From the NCBI GenBank assembly GCA_016210495.1, contig JACQUC010000115.1, positions 1 to 64,000 of the forward strand: a DNA stretch of 64,000 nucleotides. The letters are read 5' to 3'. The notes under the pieces are model-generated. The model searched no databases. It saw only the letters and a list, made by a program, of their open reading frames with translations, and was not told the DNA's origin. This DNA comes from Chloroflexota bacterium. GTDB taxonomy: Bacteria; Chloroflexota; FW602-bin22; JACPRP01. Every line of letters begins with the position of its first letter. Within the stretch, counting starts at the first letter, position 1. This document shows positions 44,029 through 52,749 of this stretch, piece by piece. Position numbers and translations under genes: made by a program.

Positions 44029-46320
44029 CTACTGGGCTGGCTTCTCGGCCTTCGCTTTTTCGTCTTGTGCCTTCTCGTCCTTTTCCTCGGGCGGTTTGCC
44101 TTTCGTCCCCACGAGCAACACGTTGCGCGATGGCTTGAAATGGCTGTTCACGACGTACGTGTCCAGCACCTTTCCGTCCTTCATCACCCTGCGTGTGATC
44201 GAGGAGTCGAACCCGTCCTCGGCCGATTCCACCCACAGCGTCCGTCCCCAGGGCATAGTTGGGTCTTCCTGCTCGACCGGCGTTCGATCTGCCGGAACGA
44301 TGTTGCGAATCACCGGCTGGTCCGCCTTCACTTGCCAGCCAGTGTTTATGCCATAAATGGAGAATGTTACGTTGCCGCCGTCCGTAGCGGTCTGGATGGC
44401 GATCCAGTTGCCTGTGTTGTTCTTGAACCGGAAATCCACATACGGGTCGTCCACAGTGGCGTCCAGACCTTTCATCCCCAGCGGTGCCTGGCCATACCGC
44501 GGGATCCAGTACAGATGCGGGAGTCGCTCTTTCACCTCCAGGCCCGCCCAGAACACCGCGTGGAAAAGCGTCGTCGCCACTTGGCAGATACCTCCCGCCA
44601 CCGAAGGCACGGTCAGGGGTTCCGTCCCGCTGATCATGATCCCGTAGCCAATCTTGAAGCCGCTGGCGAGAGTGCTGGGTCCCATCGACTCGTTGAACGA
44701 GAAAACCTCGCCAGGCGGCACCACAACGCCGTTCAGACGAGAAGTGGCAAGCTCGACGTTGTGGTTTCTCTCGGCAATGCCGCCCGCGTAAGACGTCTTG
44801 GCGCTCGTCAACCGATCCTTGATGACGATCTTATCCTTGTCAGAAGACTGGATCTTGGCCTCATCCACTTCTGTGCTGAGTTCTACAACGCGGCTGTTTC
44901 CAGCGGCCGCCCTATTGATGGACTCAACCGTACGCTCGTAGTCCAGTTTTGTGCCGTCGACGTTATCGGAGAGGATGTTTATCTTCCCGTCCACGAACTT
45001 GAAGCGCGCATCTCGCGCCGGCTTGTCCACCTTCGACGCCACACCCCGCAATAGCTTCGTCAGGCCTTCCTTGTCGAACCTGGGAGTTATCTTCGGCACG
45101 TTCCCCGTGTCGTCGTTGTTGAAGACCATCAGATTCGCCAGATCTGCGCTCCTCAGTGTCCAGGTTTGCTGCTCGTGCTTCAGCGTGATCGTCTCCCCGA
45201 TCATCTTCTCCGCCAGCGCCTTGACTTCTTGCAAGTCCGCGGCCACAATCTTTGGCCGCCGCTTGGTCAACATCAGATCGGCCGATCTTGCGCCCCTGGC
45301 CAACTGGTCGTTGATCGACACCACGCTGGCGTCGAAATCCAGCACACGCGCCTCGGCGCCCTCGGTGACGACAACTTTTCCCCCCTTGACCTCTATCTTG
45401 GCGTTACGCGGCGCCTCGTCGATCTCTTTCGCCATTTTTTCCAGGAACTTTGCTAGCCGACTGCCATCCAGCTTCGCCGACAGCTTTGCCTCGGGCTCGA
45501 CCGATGGAACGAACGTCAACATAGTCAGCAGTTCTTTTTCACTGACCTTCCATGACTTGCCCACCGCGCTCAGTGTCAGAGGCGCGGCGACCATTTTTTG
45601 AGCCGACGACCTGGTGGCCACCAAATCGCTCTCCTTGATGGCCGGAGGCACGTCTTCCACTATTAGCCGCAGCTCGCGCGTCGAGAAAAGCGAAAACGAG
45701 CGGCTGAACCTCTCCAGCGATCCGGGAATGTCCAGCTTGAGGCCGGTTTGCGATGGCGTCATTCGGAAAGTGCCGTCGGGTTCGACGAGGAGGCTTGCGT
45801 TGACTGCCGGGCGATCGATAATCTTCGCAATCCCCTCCAATCGGGCTAACTGAGCTCCCTTGTCGAAAACGAACGCCGGCTCGGCAGAGTAGCCTCTCGA
45901 TAGTGCGACCAGGCGCGATCCCAACTGCTCGACGAAGTTCCCTTCACGCCCGAGATTATATCCTCGCTGAATCGTCTCGTCGACGTCGAAGCTAAGCCCG
46001 AACTCGGCCAGCGTTACCTGCCATTCCTGTTCGGTGCTACGTATAGCCAACCTGCCGTTGGCCAAAGCCTCAAGCCTCGAGAGCACCGTCGCCCGCGCGA
46101 CCTGCTCCGTTCTCCCTCCCAGGTCGGTGTCGAGTGCGCTGACCCCAGGGTAGATCTTGTCAGCGTAGAGCACGCTATACGTTACCATCACGCCGGCGAG
46201 CGCCACCACCACCGCAACTATGACGATCACCAGAACGGAGGCAACGCCCAACACAGCGCTGTTCGCCGCATAGTAGCCGGCTTTACTCTTGAAGACCCTG
46301 CCAGGTTTGACCAGTTTCAC
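44029..46320 (-). CDS. VanW family protein with peptidoglycan-binding-like repeats
   Basis: A 763-residue protein. A cytoplasmic N-terminus is followed by a helix (about residues 23-47, Val-rich), then repeated YoaR/PG_binding_4-like domains (about 60-480, with recurring LDxDLGG/ LLxxL patterns), then the VanW domain (about 520-650, VVVPPGEVFSFNESMGPST, GGICQVATTLFHAVFWAGL). The tail is Lys/Glu-rich. VanW proteins are linked to cell-wall and glycopeptide resistance but lack a proven reaction. The GTG at 46320 is favoured by GAGGTGG 5 bases upstream; an ATG at 46371 extends it. Confidence 0.88.
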   Translation of the reverse strand: MKLVKPGRVFKSKAGYYAANSAVLGVASVLVIVIVAVVVALAGVMVTYSVLYADKIYPGVSALDTDLGGRTEQVARATVLSRLEALANGRLAIRSTEQEWQVTLAEFGLSFDVDETIQRGYNLGREGNFVEQLGSRLVALSRGYSAEPAFVFDKGAQLARLEGIAKIIDRPAVNASLLVEPDGTFRMTPSQTGLKLDIPGSLERFSRSFSLFSTRELRLIVEDVPPAIKESDLVATRSSAQKMVAAPLTLSAVGKSWKVSEKELLTMLTFVPSVEPEAKLSAKLDGSRLAKFLEKMAKEIDEAPRNAKIEVKGGKVVVTEGAEARVLDFDASVVSINDQLARGARSADLMLTKRRPKIVAADLQEVKALAEKMIGETITLKHEQQTWTLRSADLANLMVFNNDDTGNVPKITPRFDKEGLTKLLRGVASKVDKPARDARFKFVDGKINILSDNVDGTKLDYERTVESINRAAAGNSRVVELSTEVDEAKIQSSDKDKIVIKDRLTSAKTSYAGGIAERNHNVELATSRLNGVVVPPGEVFSFNESMGPSTLASGFKIGYGIMISGTEPLTVPSVAGGICQVATTLFHAVFWAGLEVKERLPHLYWIPRYGQAPLGMKGLDATVDDPYVDFRFKNNTGNWIAIQTATDGGNVTFSIYGINTGWQVKADQPVIRNIVPADRTPVEQEDPTMPWGRTLWVESAEDGFDSSITRRVMKDGKVLDTYVVNSHFKPSRNVLLVGTKGKPPEEKDEKAQDEKAKAEKPAQ

Positions 46321-46496
46321 GCGAGCCACCTCATTTTCCCAGCCAAGTCCAAGCCATAGGCTGATGCGCACTCACCCGAATCGACCGGGTAGGCGTTGGT
46401 AGTGTGTGCCTAGTATAGCACCATTGCACCTTCGCAGGCAACCCCCCAGACACACCAAAGCTGCTGTGCCGCTGGCATGTGTATCTCTCTGGATGC

Positions 46497-46610
46497 CGCA
46501 ACGTAGGGCCGTCTCCGCGCCCTGCCAGTGCCCCCACGGTTCGTTCAATGGTGGGTTGCCAATCGTGCATGCGTTGGGGCGCGGTCTCCGCGCCCTGCCA
46601 GAACTTGTAA
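46497..46610. repeat. Two GCGCGGTCTCCGCGCC cores upstream of fmt
   Basis: GGGCCGTCTCCGCGCCCTGCC and GGGGCGCGGTCTCCGCG followed by CCCTGCCAG, about 80 bases apart, belong to the GGGGCG element family. Otherwise 46372-46614 holds no gene. Confidence 0.5.
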
Positions 46611-46614
46611 CGGG

Positions 46615-46643
46615 TTGTTGCCCGTCTCCAGCCGTGATACAAT
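46615..46643 (+). promoter_or_regulatory. fmt promoter
   Basis: TTGTTG, a 17-base spacer and TACAAT, with TGA just before the -10. GGGAGG and the fmt ATG follow within 20 bases. Confidence 0.7.
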
Positions 46644-46661
46644 CGTAGTAGGGAGGCAACA

Positions 46662-47591
46662 ATGCGTATACTCTTTATGGGCACGCCGGATTTCGCCGTG
46701 CCGGTTATCCAGCGCCTCGTCGAGGTCGGCCACCAAGTCGTCGCGGTTGTCACACAACCGGATAAGCCGGCCGGCCGCGGCCGGCAGCCGATCTCTCCGC
46801 CTGTCAAACAGGTTGCGGAGCGCCAGGGTCTGCCGGTTCTTCAGCCGACCAGCCTCCGCAAGCTAGACGTCGTCCAGAAGATGCGCGCGTTGCGTCCCGA
46901 CGCTATCGTGGTCGCCGCCTTTGGACAACTGCTGCCGGCTGAAGTGCTGCAAGCCCCTCCGCTTGGCTGCCTGAACGTTCATCCTTCCCTCCTCCCGAAG
47001 TACCGCGGCGCCTCGCCCATCGCCGCTGCCATACTGGCGGGTGAGCAGGAGACAGGCGTAACCATGATGCTGATGGACGAGGGCTGGGACACGGGCCCGA
47101 TCCTTGCCCAGCACAGGGTGTCGATCTCGCCCGAGGACACTACACAATCCCTGGGCGAGAAGCTTGCCCGAATTGGCGCCGACCTGCTCGTCGAAACCCT
47201 CGACCGCTGGGCCAAGAGAGAGATCACCCCGCGGCCACAAGACCACGCCATCGCCACCTACATCAAGCCGTTCAAGAAAGAAGACGGCAGAATAGACTGG
47301 CGACTCTCTGCCGAGGAGCTGTCACGCCGCTGTCGCGCTTTCCACCCGTGGCCAGGTTGCTACAGTACCTGGAAAGGCAGAACGCTCAAGTTCCTGCGCG
47401 TGACCGCGCTTATCGCCTGGCAAGGCCAGGCCACTTCCGGCGATGTGGTTGCGATTGACCACCAGACTGCCGTCGCTGCCGGCAGCGGGGCTCTGGTGCT
47501 GCACGAGGTCCAGTTAGAGGGTGGCAAAGCCATGGGCATCCGCGAGTTCCTGCTGGGACACCGGGATTTCATCGGGTCGCACCTGGACTAA
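46662..47591 (+). CDS. fmt: Methionyl-tRNA formyltransferase
   Basis: Fmt formylates initiator Met-tRNA with 10-formyl-tetrahydrofolate. The 309-residue protein shows the N-terminal FMGTPDFAVPV, the catalytic HPSLLPKYRGASPI region (the Asn-His-Asp set with CLNVHPS and MLMDEGWDTGPIL), and a C-terminal OB-like tRNA domain. The ATG at 46662 has GGGAGG 5 bases upstream. The usual partner def is absent. The stop codon touches the left arm of a repeat element. Confidence 0.96.
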   Translation: MRILFMGTPDFAVPVIQRLVEVGHQVVAVVTQPDKPAGRGRQPISPPVKQVAERQGLPVLQPTSLRKLDVVQKMRALRPDAIVVAAFGQLLPAEVLQAPPLGCLNVHPSLLPKYRGASPIAAAILAGEQETGVTMMLMDEGWDTGPILAQHRVSISPEDTTQSLGEKLARIGADLLVETLDRWAKREITPRPQDHAIATYIKPFKKEDGRIDWRLSAEELSRRCRAFHPWPGCYSTWKGRTLKFLRVTALIAWQGQATSGDVVAIDHQTAVAAGSGALVLHEVQLEGGKAMGIREFLLGHRDFIGSHLD

Positions 47592-47689
47592 GCTAGTTTC
47601 TGGTGTGAAACAAGACAACGTAGGGGCAAGGTTTCCTCGCCCTGGGCGGCTGGGTAGGCATTACCGCCATTTCGCACCAAAAGCTAATT
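47591..47689. mobile_element. Dispersed GGGGCG element, copy E (best preserved)
   Basis: A 99-base element bounded by AGCTAGTTTCTGGTGTGAAA and TTTCGCACCAAAAGCTAATT, imperfect terminal inverted repeats of 20 bases. The core is GTAGGGGCAAGGTTTCCTCG. It has no coding capacity and looks like a MITE. Copies or remnants occur at 9404, 13180, 21227, 39593, 46497 and 50436. Confidence 0.65.
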
Positions 47690-47745
47690 GGGGCATGGTC
47701 CCTAATCCAACACGGCGCGCAAGAGCGGACTGGGAACGTTGAGCC

Positions 47746-47774
47746 GGGAGGGCCCCGCAAAGCGGGGCCCTCCC
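47746..47774. terminator. Perfect GC-rich hairpin downstream of fmt
   Basis: A 13-bp perfect stem (GGGAGGGCCCCGC) with loop AAA. No T-run follows, so termination strength is unclear. Confidence 0.55.
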
Positions 47775-47859
47775 CCTCGCGGGCGAGACGCCCGCACCCC
47801 CAAATTCCTTCCAGCCAATCATGACCAAGCCCATCTAATCTATTTCTAATGCCTACCCC

Positions 47860-47889
47860 TTGCATTACTCGCCCTTAACTGCTTATAAT
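47860..47889 (+). promoter_or_regulatory. Promoter of the YugP-like peptidase gene
   Basis: TTGCAT, an 18-base spacer and TATAAT, about 60 bases upstream of the start codon. Confidence 0.65.
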
Positions 47890-47949
47890 ATTCGCGGAAT
47901 TTGCATGGTTGTTTGGCACGCCTGAAGTTGCCAGAGGAGGTGAGGTAAG

Positions 47950-48651
47950 GTGTTTATGCCTTTCTTCGACCCATTGTATTTCGTATTCGCGATGCCGGCG
48001 CTGCTCGTGATGCTGTACGCGCAGTTCAAGGTCAAGAGCGCCTACGGCAAGTACTCCCAGGTGCGCAACATGCTCGGCGCCAATGGCGCGCAGATCGCGC
48101 GTCGCATTCTTGATTCGGCGGGCTTGAGCCACGTGCCGGTCGAGATGGTGCCGGGGGACTTGAGCGACCATTACGATCCGCGTGACAAAGTTCTGCGCCT
48201 CTCGCCCGGCGTTTATAAGGCGCCGTCGGTGGCCGCGATGGGCATCGCCGCCCACGAGGTCGGACACGCGATACAGGATCACCTGGGCTATGTGCCCATG
48301 CGCGTGCGCGCCGGCCTGGTACCGGTCGTCAATCTGGGCTCCACGCTGGGCTACGTATTCTTCATTTTGGGCTTCGTCGTGCAGTTCAGCGGGCTGGTCT
48401 GGCTGGGCGTGGCCCTGTTTTCTGCCGCCGTCGTCTTTGCGCTCGTGACCTTGCCGGTCGAGCTCAACGCCAGCAGCCGCGCTTTGCATTTGCTGCGCAC
48501 CAACGGCCTGGTCAGCACCGTCGAGCTCGATGGCGCCAAGTCCGTGCTCAGTGCAGCAGCTCTGACCTACGTCGCCGCACTCTTGCAGGCCGTCGGCCAG
48601 TTGCTATACTGGGTGCTGTTGGCCACGGGAATGGGCCGCAGAGATGACTAG
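47950..48651 (+). CDS. YugP-like membrane zinc metallopeptidase
   Basis: A 233-residue membrane protein of the neutral zinc metallopeptidase_2 family. The zinc motif is AAHEVGHAIQ at about residue 98, after a first helix (YFVFAMPALLVMLYAQ). Two or three more helices follow (VVNLGSTLGYVFFILGFVV and neighbours), and VELNASSRALHLL is a family motif. The GTG at 47950 has GGAGGTG 7 bases upstream; an ATG lies two codons later. Physiological substrate unknown. Confidence 0.9.
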   Translation: MFMPFFDPLYFVFAMPALLVMLYAQFKVKSAYGKYSQVRNMLGANGAQIARRILDSAGLSHVPVEMVPGDLSDHYDPRDKVLRLSPGVYKAPSVAAMGIAAHEVGHAIQDHLGYVPMRVRAGLVPVVNLGSTLGYVFFILGFVVQFSGLVWLGVALFSAAVVFALVTLPVELNASSRALHLLRTNGLVSTVELDGAKSVLSAAALTYVAALLQAVGQLLYWVLLATGMGRRDD

Positions 48652-48828
48652 GGGACTGTGGCCCAAAATTATGCAAGGAATCAGATACTGTAGATATCAG
48701 CAAATCAGGCCAGGCCGTCTGAAGATGTTCCAGCCAAATCGTTGCAAGCGACCCAAAGGGCACCCTTCCCTGAGCCTGGGCTCGTTCCCGAAAGGCGGTT
48801 CTGCCTCAGTTTTGCGTGGGAGACGAGA

Positions 48829-49059
48829 ATGACGACACGAAAAGATGACCTTGAGGTCGAAGTCTTGAGTCTGCCAACCGAGGACAGAGCGGAGCTCGCA
48901 CGTCGTCTCATAGAGAGTCTGGAAGAATCGGGCATCGGCGACTTCGAGGCGGAGTGGATGGAGGAAGCCGAACGTCGTTACGCCGCATACCGACGTGGAC
49001 TATCGACTGGGCGGCCCGGCCGGGAGGTCTTTCAAGAGGCCAAAGCCCGACTCGAATGA
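48829..49059 (+). CDS. Addiction module antitoxin (unstable antitoxin family)
   Basis: A 76-residue antitoxin of the TIGR02574/PF09720 type, recognised by VLSLPTEDRAELARRLIESL and EWMEEAERRYAAYRRG. The ATG at 48829 has GGGAGACGAG upstream. Its stop overlaps the toxin start (ATGA). Confidence 0.88.
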   Translation: MTTRKDDLEVEVLSLPTEDRAELARRLIESLEESGIGDFEAEWMEEAERRYAAYRRGLSTGRPGREVFQEAKARLE

Positions 49060-49349
49060 AAGATTACGAGTTCCTTCCGGAGGCCGAAGAGGAAATGAAC
49101 GAGGCGGCGCTGTTCTACGAGGATCGAAGCGAGGGTCTCGGACTGGATTTCCTGGAGGAAGTCGAACATACAATCGCCTCAATTCTCGGCCTTCCCAAAT
49201 CCGGCCCCGTCATCTCAGAAAATATCCGCCGTCGCATTTTGCGTGGCTTCCCATTCGGCGTCCTCTACGCTGTCCGAGACGACCAGATCATCATCGTTGC
49301 GATCGCTCACCTGAAGCGACGCCCAGGCTACTGGAAGGAGCGGCTCTGA
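49056..49349 (+). CDS. RelE/ParE-type toxin
   Basis: A 97-residue RelE/ParE-superfamily protein (EFLPEAEEEMNEAALFYEDR, then RRRILRGFPFGVLYAVRDD and VAIAHLKRRPGYWKERL, the last being the usual end of the family). It forms a toxin-antitoxin pair with the overlapping upstream gene. Target (gyrase or ribosome) cannot be read. Confidence 0.9.
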   Translation: MKDYEFLPEAEEEMNEAALFYEDRSEGLGLDFLEEVEHTIASILGLPKSGPVISENIRRRILRGFPFGVLYAVRDDQIIIVAIAHLKRRPGYWKERL

Positions 49350-49542
49350 AGAAGACGTGTAACTATGAGTTCGAGCGGACGGGACCTGGGCTTCGAGAGG
49401 TGATGAGTCAGTTGCTCATGGAGAAGTGGCTTTGGCAGCAGCAGAGCCGCGTCGCCGCTCATCTCGACTGTCTTTGCCTTGTTTGCTTCGCGCGTGGCGG
49501 TACGCCAACCGCCCCGACAGATTCGCGGAGACAGCTTGCCGT

Positions 49543-50325
49543 CTATCTCCCCTTGAACTCCGGCTTTCTCTTCTCGAGGAACGCCGCCGTGCCCTCGACG
49601 CGGTCTTCGGTGCCGCAGATGAGGCCGAACTGAGACGATTCCAGAGCGCAGCCGCTCTGCAAGCCGCCCCTCATTCCGGCGTCGATGCTCTTCAACGCGG
49701 CCCTCACCGCCAGCGGCGCTTTCGCGGCAATCGTGCCCGCGACCTTCTTTGCGACGGGCATGAGCTCGGCTGCCGGCACAACCCTCTCCACCAGGCCGAT
49801 GCGCAGCGCCTCCTGCGCGTCGATGATCTCGCCCGTCAGGATCATCAGCGTCGCCATCCCTCGTCCCACCAGACGAGGCAGCCTCTGCGTCCCTCCCGCG
49901 CCTGGTATCAGCCCAAGGTTTATCTCCAGTTGGCCGAACCTGGCCGTGTCGGCCGCGATGCGGATGTCGCCGGAGAGGGCCAGCTCGCACCCACCTCCGA
50001 ACGCGTAGCCATTTACTGCCATTATCACGGGCTTGGGCGAGTTGTCGATCTTGAAGAAGATGCCCTGCGTTCGCTGCGAGCGGGCCTCTCCCTCCGCCGC
50101 CGTTTGCACTGCCCGCAGCTCGTTGATGTCGGACCCGGCCACGAACGACTTCTCGCCCGCACCCGTCATAATTATCACCCTGACCCCATCGTCGGCGATC
50201 AGCTCGTCCATAGCCTCGCCGATCTCCCTCACGGTCGCCTTGTTCAGGGCGTTCAACACGCCGGGGCGGTTTATCGTGATGATGCCGATCGCTTCCTCGC
50301 GATCGACCAGGATATTCTCGTACAC
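49543..50325 (-). CDS. Enoyl-CoA hydratase/isomerase (crotonase family)
   Basis: A 260-residue crotonase-fold enzyme. The oxyanion hole and catalytic Glu pair are visible in AVNGYAFGGGCELALSGDIR and FGQLEINLGLIPGAGGTQRL. This matches 2-trans-enoyl-CoA hydratases of fatty acid oxidation. It stands alone, so the substrate chain length is open. GGGAGG lies upstream of the ATG. Confidence 0.95.
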   Translation of the reverse strand: MYENILVDREEAIGIITINRPGVLNALNKATVREIGEAMDELIADDGVRVIIMTGAGEKSFVAGSDINELRAVQTAAEGEARSQRTQGIFFKIDNSPKPVIMAVNGYAFGGGCELALSGDIRIAADTARFGQLEINLGLIPGAGGTQRLPRLVGRGMATLMILTGEIIDAQEALRIGLVERVVPAAELMPVAKKVAGTIAAKAPLAVRAALKSIDAGMRGGLQSGCALESSQFGLICGTEDRVEGTAAFLEKRKPEFKGR

Positions 50326-50435
50326 CGTAACAACCTCCCGTTCAAGGACTCTGCACGCTTGCGGCTACTATACGGATGCCGCCGAGCCAAGTCAAGAGCC
50401 GCGAGCCGCGAGGGCGGCGTACGAACCCCAGAAAC

Positions 50436-50495
50436 GTAGGGGCGGACGTCCGCTGTCCGCCCCGGGGTGGGCTGGGGCGCTACCCGAGTACACTA
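50436..50495. repeat. GGGGCG element core upstream of the enoyl-CoA hydratase
   Basis: GTAGGGGCGGACGTCCGCTG and CCGCCCCGGGGTGGGCTGGGG repeat the core found at 21227 and 39593. Terminal arms are not clear. No gene is seen in 50326-50538. Confidence 0.5.
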
Positions 50496-50538
50496 CCGCC
50501 ACAGGCCGGGATGCGAGCGTCCCAGGCCATCCTCTCCC

Positions 50539-52746
50539 TCATTCCCCCGAGTTATTGTAAGCGTCCAGCCGATCCTTCAAAGACACCGCCTGCTGCCGAT
50601 CCGGATTGCCGCCAAGAACGGGATTGGGATGCGTCCGCAGGAAACTCACGGCGCTGTCGACGGTGGGCCGAATGTCCGCCCCGGTCGCCAACGGATCCGA
50701 CTCGTTCCGCAGATTCAGGATCGTCGCCAGCAACTGTGCCCGCAGCGAATCCCTGGCGTCTCTGGCACTCGCGTTTGAAAGGACGGCGACTGCGTCCCTC
50801 ACCGTCCGCACGGTCCTGTCACCCAGGTCTATGGAGCCTCTTGCCAGTGTCTGTCCCAGGTGGTCCTCGTGGTTCTTCCAGTATCCTATGGTCCTTGCGG
50901 CCTGGAACTCGGTGGGCGTCGTGTTGCGCACCATTATGTTGACGGTATCCTCGGCGCTGGCCCCGCCGTCGCTCACCGTCAACTGGAAGGTAAGTACCGT
51001 GTCTGCCATTACGTCAGGGGCGGTGAACGTGGGCGAGGCGCTGCTTGCATCGCTCAGCGTAGCAGTCGGACCTGCCGTCTGTAGCCAGGAGTATGTGATA
51101 GTATCGCCATCCAGATCGCTGCCCGAGCCGGCGAGATTCACCGCCGTGTTCTCGTTGACGGTTTGATCCGGGCCTGCGTTGGCCACGGGCGCGTCGTTGA
51201 CAGAGGTAACCTGGATGCTGACCGTGGCGACGCCGCTGTCCACCGTGCCATCGTTGACCTTGAAGGTAAACGAGTCGCCGCCGTTGTAGTCGGCGCTCGG
51301 TGTGTAGGTCAGGTTGGGCGCCGTGCCCGAAAGCGCGCCGTGGGCGGGGCCAGAAACTATGCTGTAGGTCAACCCGTCTCCGTCGACGTCGCTCGCCGTG
51401 AGGGTGATCGCCTTGGCCGTATCCTCCACCGTGGTGACCGACTGCGCGTCGGCCAACGGCGCATCGTTGACGGCGCTCACCGTGATGTTCACCGCCATCC
51501 CCGGCTCAGCCGATTGGAGGCTGCCGTCACTGGCCTTGTACGAGAAGCTGTCGACGCCGTTCCAGTTCGCGTCAGGCGTGTACGTGAACGACCCGTCGGG
51601 GTTCAGCGTGACCGTGCCGTGGCTCGGTGCAAGCACCAGCCATGCCGTCAGCGCGTCGAGGTCGACGTCCGCGTCGTTGCCCAGGACGCCTGGCGCTGCG
51701 ATGACGAGGGCCGTGTCCTCATCGGTCGCGTAAGAGTTGGCGTTGGCCACGGGAGCGTCGTTGACGGCTTTCACCGTGATCGATACCGTGGCGACGCTGG
51801 AATCCAGGCCGCCGTCGTTAGCTTTGTAGGTGAACGAATCGGCGCCGTTGTAGTTCGGCTCCGGAGAGTACGTGAACGAGCCGTCGGCGTTGAGCGTCAG
51901 CGAGCCGTGAGAGGTGCCGGAGACCAGAACGGCGCTGAGGACGCTGCCCTCGACATCCGCATCGTTGGCCAGGACGCCTTTGGCCGCGACGCTGAGGGGC
52001 GCGTCCTCGTCGGTGGTGTAGACGTCGCTGCCCGCCACCGGCGCATCGTTCACCGAGTTCACGGTTAGCACGAAGCTATCGCTGGTCGTGGCGGCGTCGC
52101 CGTCAGTTACCGCAATGGTGATCGTCGTCGTGCCGAACCCGTTGGCAGCGGGGGTGATCGTTACCGTACGGTTGGCGCCCGAGCCACCGAACACGATGCC
52201 ACTGTTCGGCACGAGAACCGGGTTGGATGAGCTGCCTGTGAGGGTCAGGCTAAGGAGCTCGGTTTCGATGTCGCCGACCGTGAAGGGGATCGCGGCAGTC
52301 GCCGTATCCTCGTCCGTCACCTGGTTCGGGATATCAGAGATGGTTGGAAGATTGTTCACCGGCGTGACGTTGATCGTGAAAATCTGGGTAGCGCTGGTGT
52401 CACTGCCGCCGTTCCCCGCGCCGCCATTGTCCTTCAAGGCCACGCTGACCGTGGCGGAACCATTGGCGTTGGGAGCCGGGGTGTAGGTCAGCGTCCCCCC
52501 GGTTGAAACCGCCGGCTGGACCGAGAACAGCGCGTTGTTGTCGTTGCTGACGACGAAGCTCAGCGTCTGACTCGACTCATCCGTCGCGCCAGCGCTGATG
52601 GCCGTCGCCCACCCCGGTACCGTCTGGACGCCCGCGTCTTCCAGCACGGTCTGATCGCCGCCCTTCGAGAACGAAGGCGCATCGTTGATCGCCGTGACGT
52701 TGATGGAAACCGTGGCTATGTTGGAGGTATTCAGCCCGTTGGACAC
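50539..52746 (-). CDS. C-terminal piece of giant cadherin-like surface protein
   Basis: A 735-residue stretch after an in-frame TAA. It contains about five tandem cadherin-like/VCBS domains ([20 protein letters not shown] and repeated APVANANSYATDEDTALV-type junctions), then a PKD-like domain (ANAGPDQTVNENTAVNLAGS), then a helical C-terminal domain opening with TIGYWKNHEDHLG. Without the stop it would continue the upstream ORF in the same frame. A GTG at 52746 lacks a proper ribosome site, so independent translation is doubtful. It is best read as part of one broken gene, 56749-50539. Confidence 0.7.
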   Translation of the reverse strand: MSNGLNTSNIATVSINVTAINDAPSFSKGGDQTVLEDAGVQTVPGWATAISAGATDESSQTLSFVVSNDNNALFSVQPAVSTGGTLTYTPAPNANGSATVSVALKDNGGAGNGGSDTSATQIFTINVTPVNNLPTISDIPNQVTDEDTATAAIPFTVGDIETELLSLTLTGSSSNPVLVPNSGIVFGGSGANRTVTITPAANGFGTTTITIAVTDGDAATTSDSFVLTVNSVNDAPVAGSDVYTTDEDAPLSVAAKGVLANDADVEGSVLSAVLVSGTSHGSLTLNADGSFTYSPEPNYNGADSFTYKANDGGLDSSVATVSITVKAVNDAPVANANSYATDEDTALVIAAPGVLGNDADVDLDALTAWLVLAPSHGTVTLNPDGSFTYTPDANWNGVDSFSYKASDGSLQSAEPGMAVNITVSAVNDAPLADAQSVTTVEDTAKAITLTASDVDGDGLTYSIVSGPAHGALSGTAPNLTYTPSADYNGGDSFTFKVNDGTVDSGVATVSIQVTSVNDAPVANAGPDQTVNENTAVNLAGSGSDLDGDTITYSWLQTAGPTATLSDASSASPTFTAPDVMADTVLTFQLTVSDGGASAEDTVNIMVRNTTPTEFQAARTIGYWKNHEDHLGQTLARGSIDLGDRTVRTVRDAVAVLSNASARDARDSLRAQLLATILNLRNESDPLATGADIRPTVDSAVSFLRTHPNPVLGGNPDRQQAVSLKDRLDAYNNSGE

Positions 52747-52749
52747 CTG

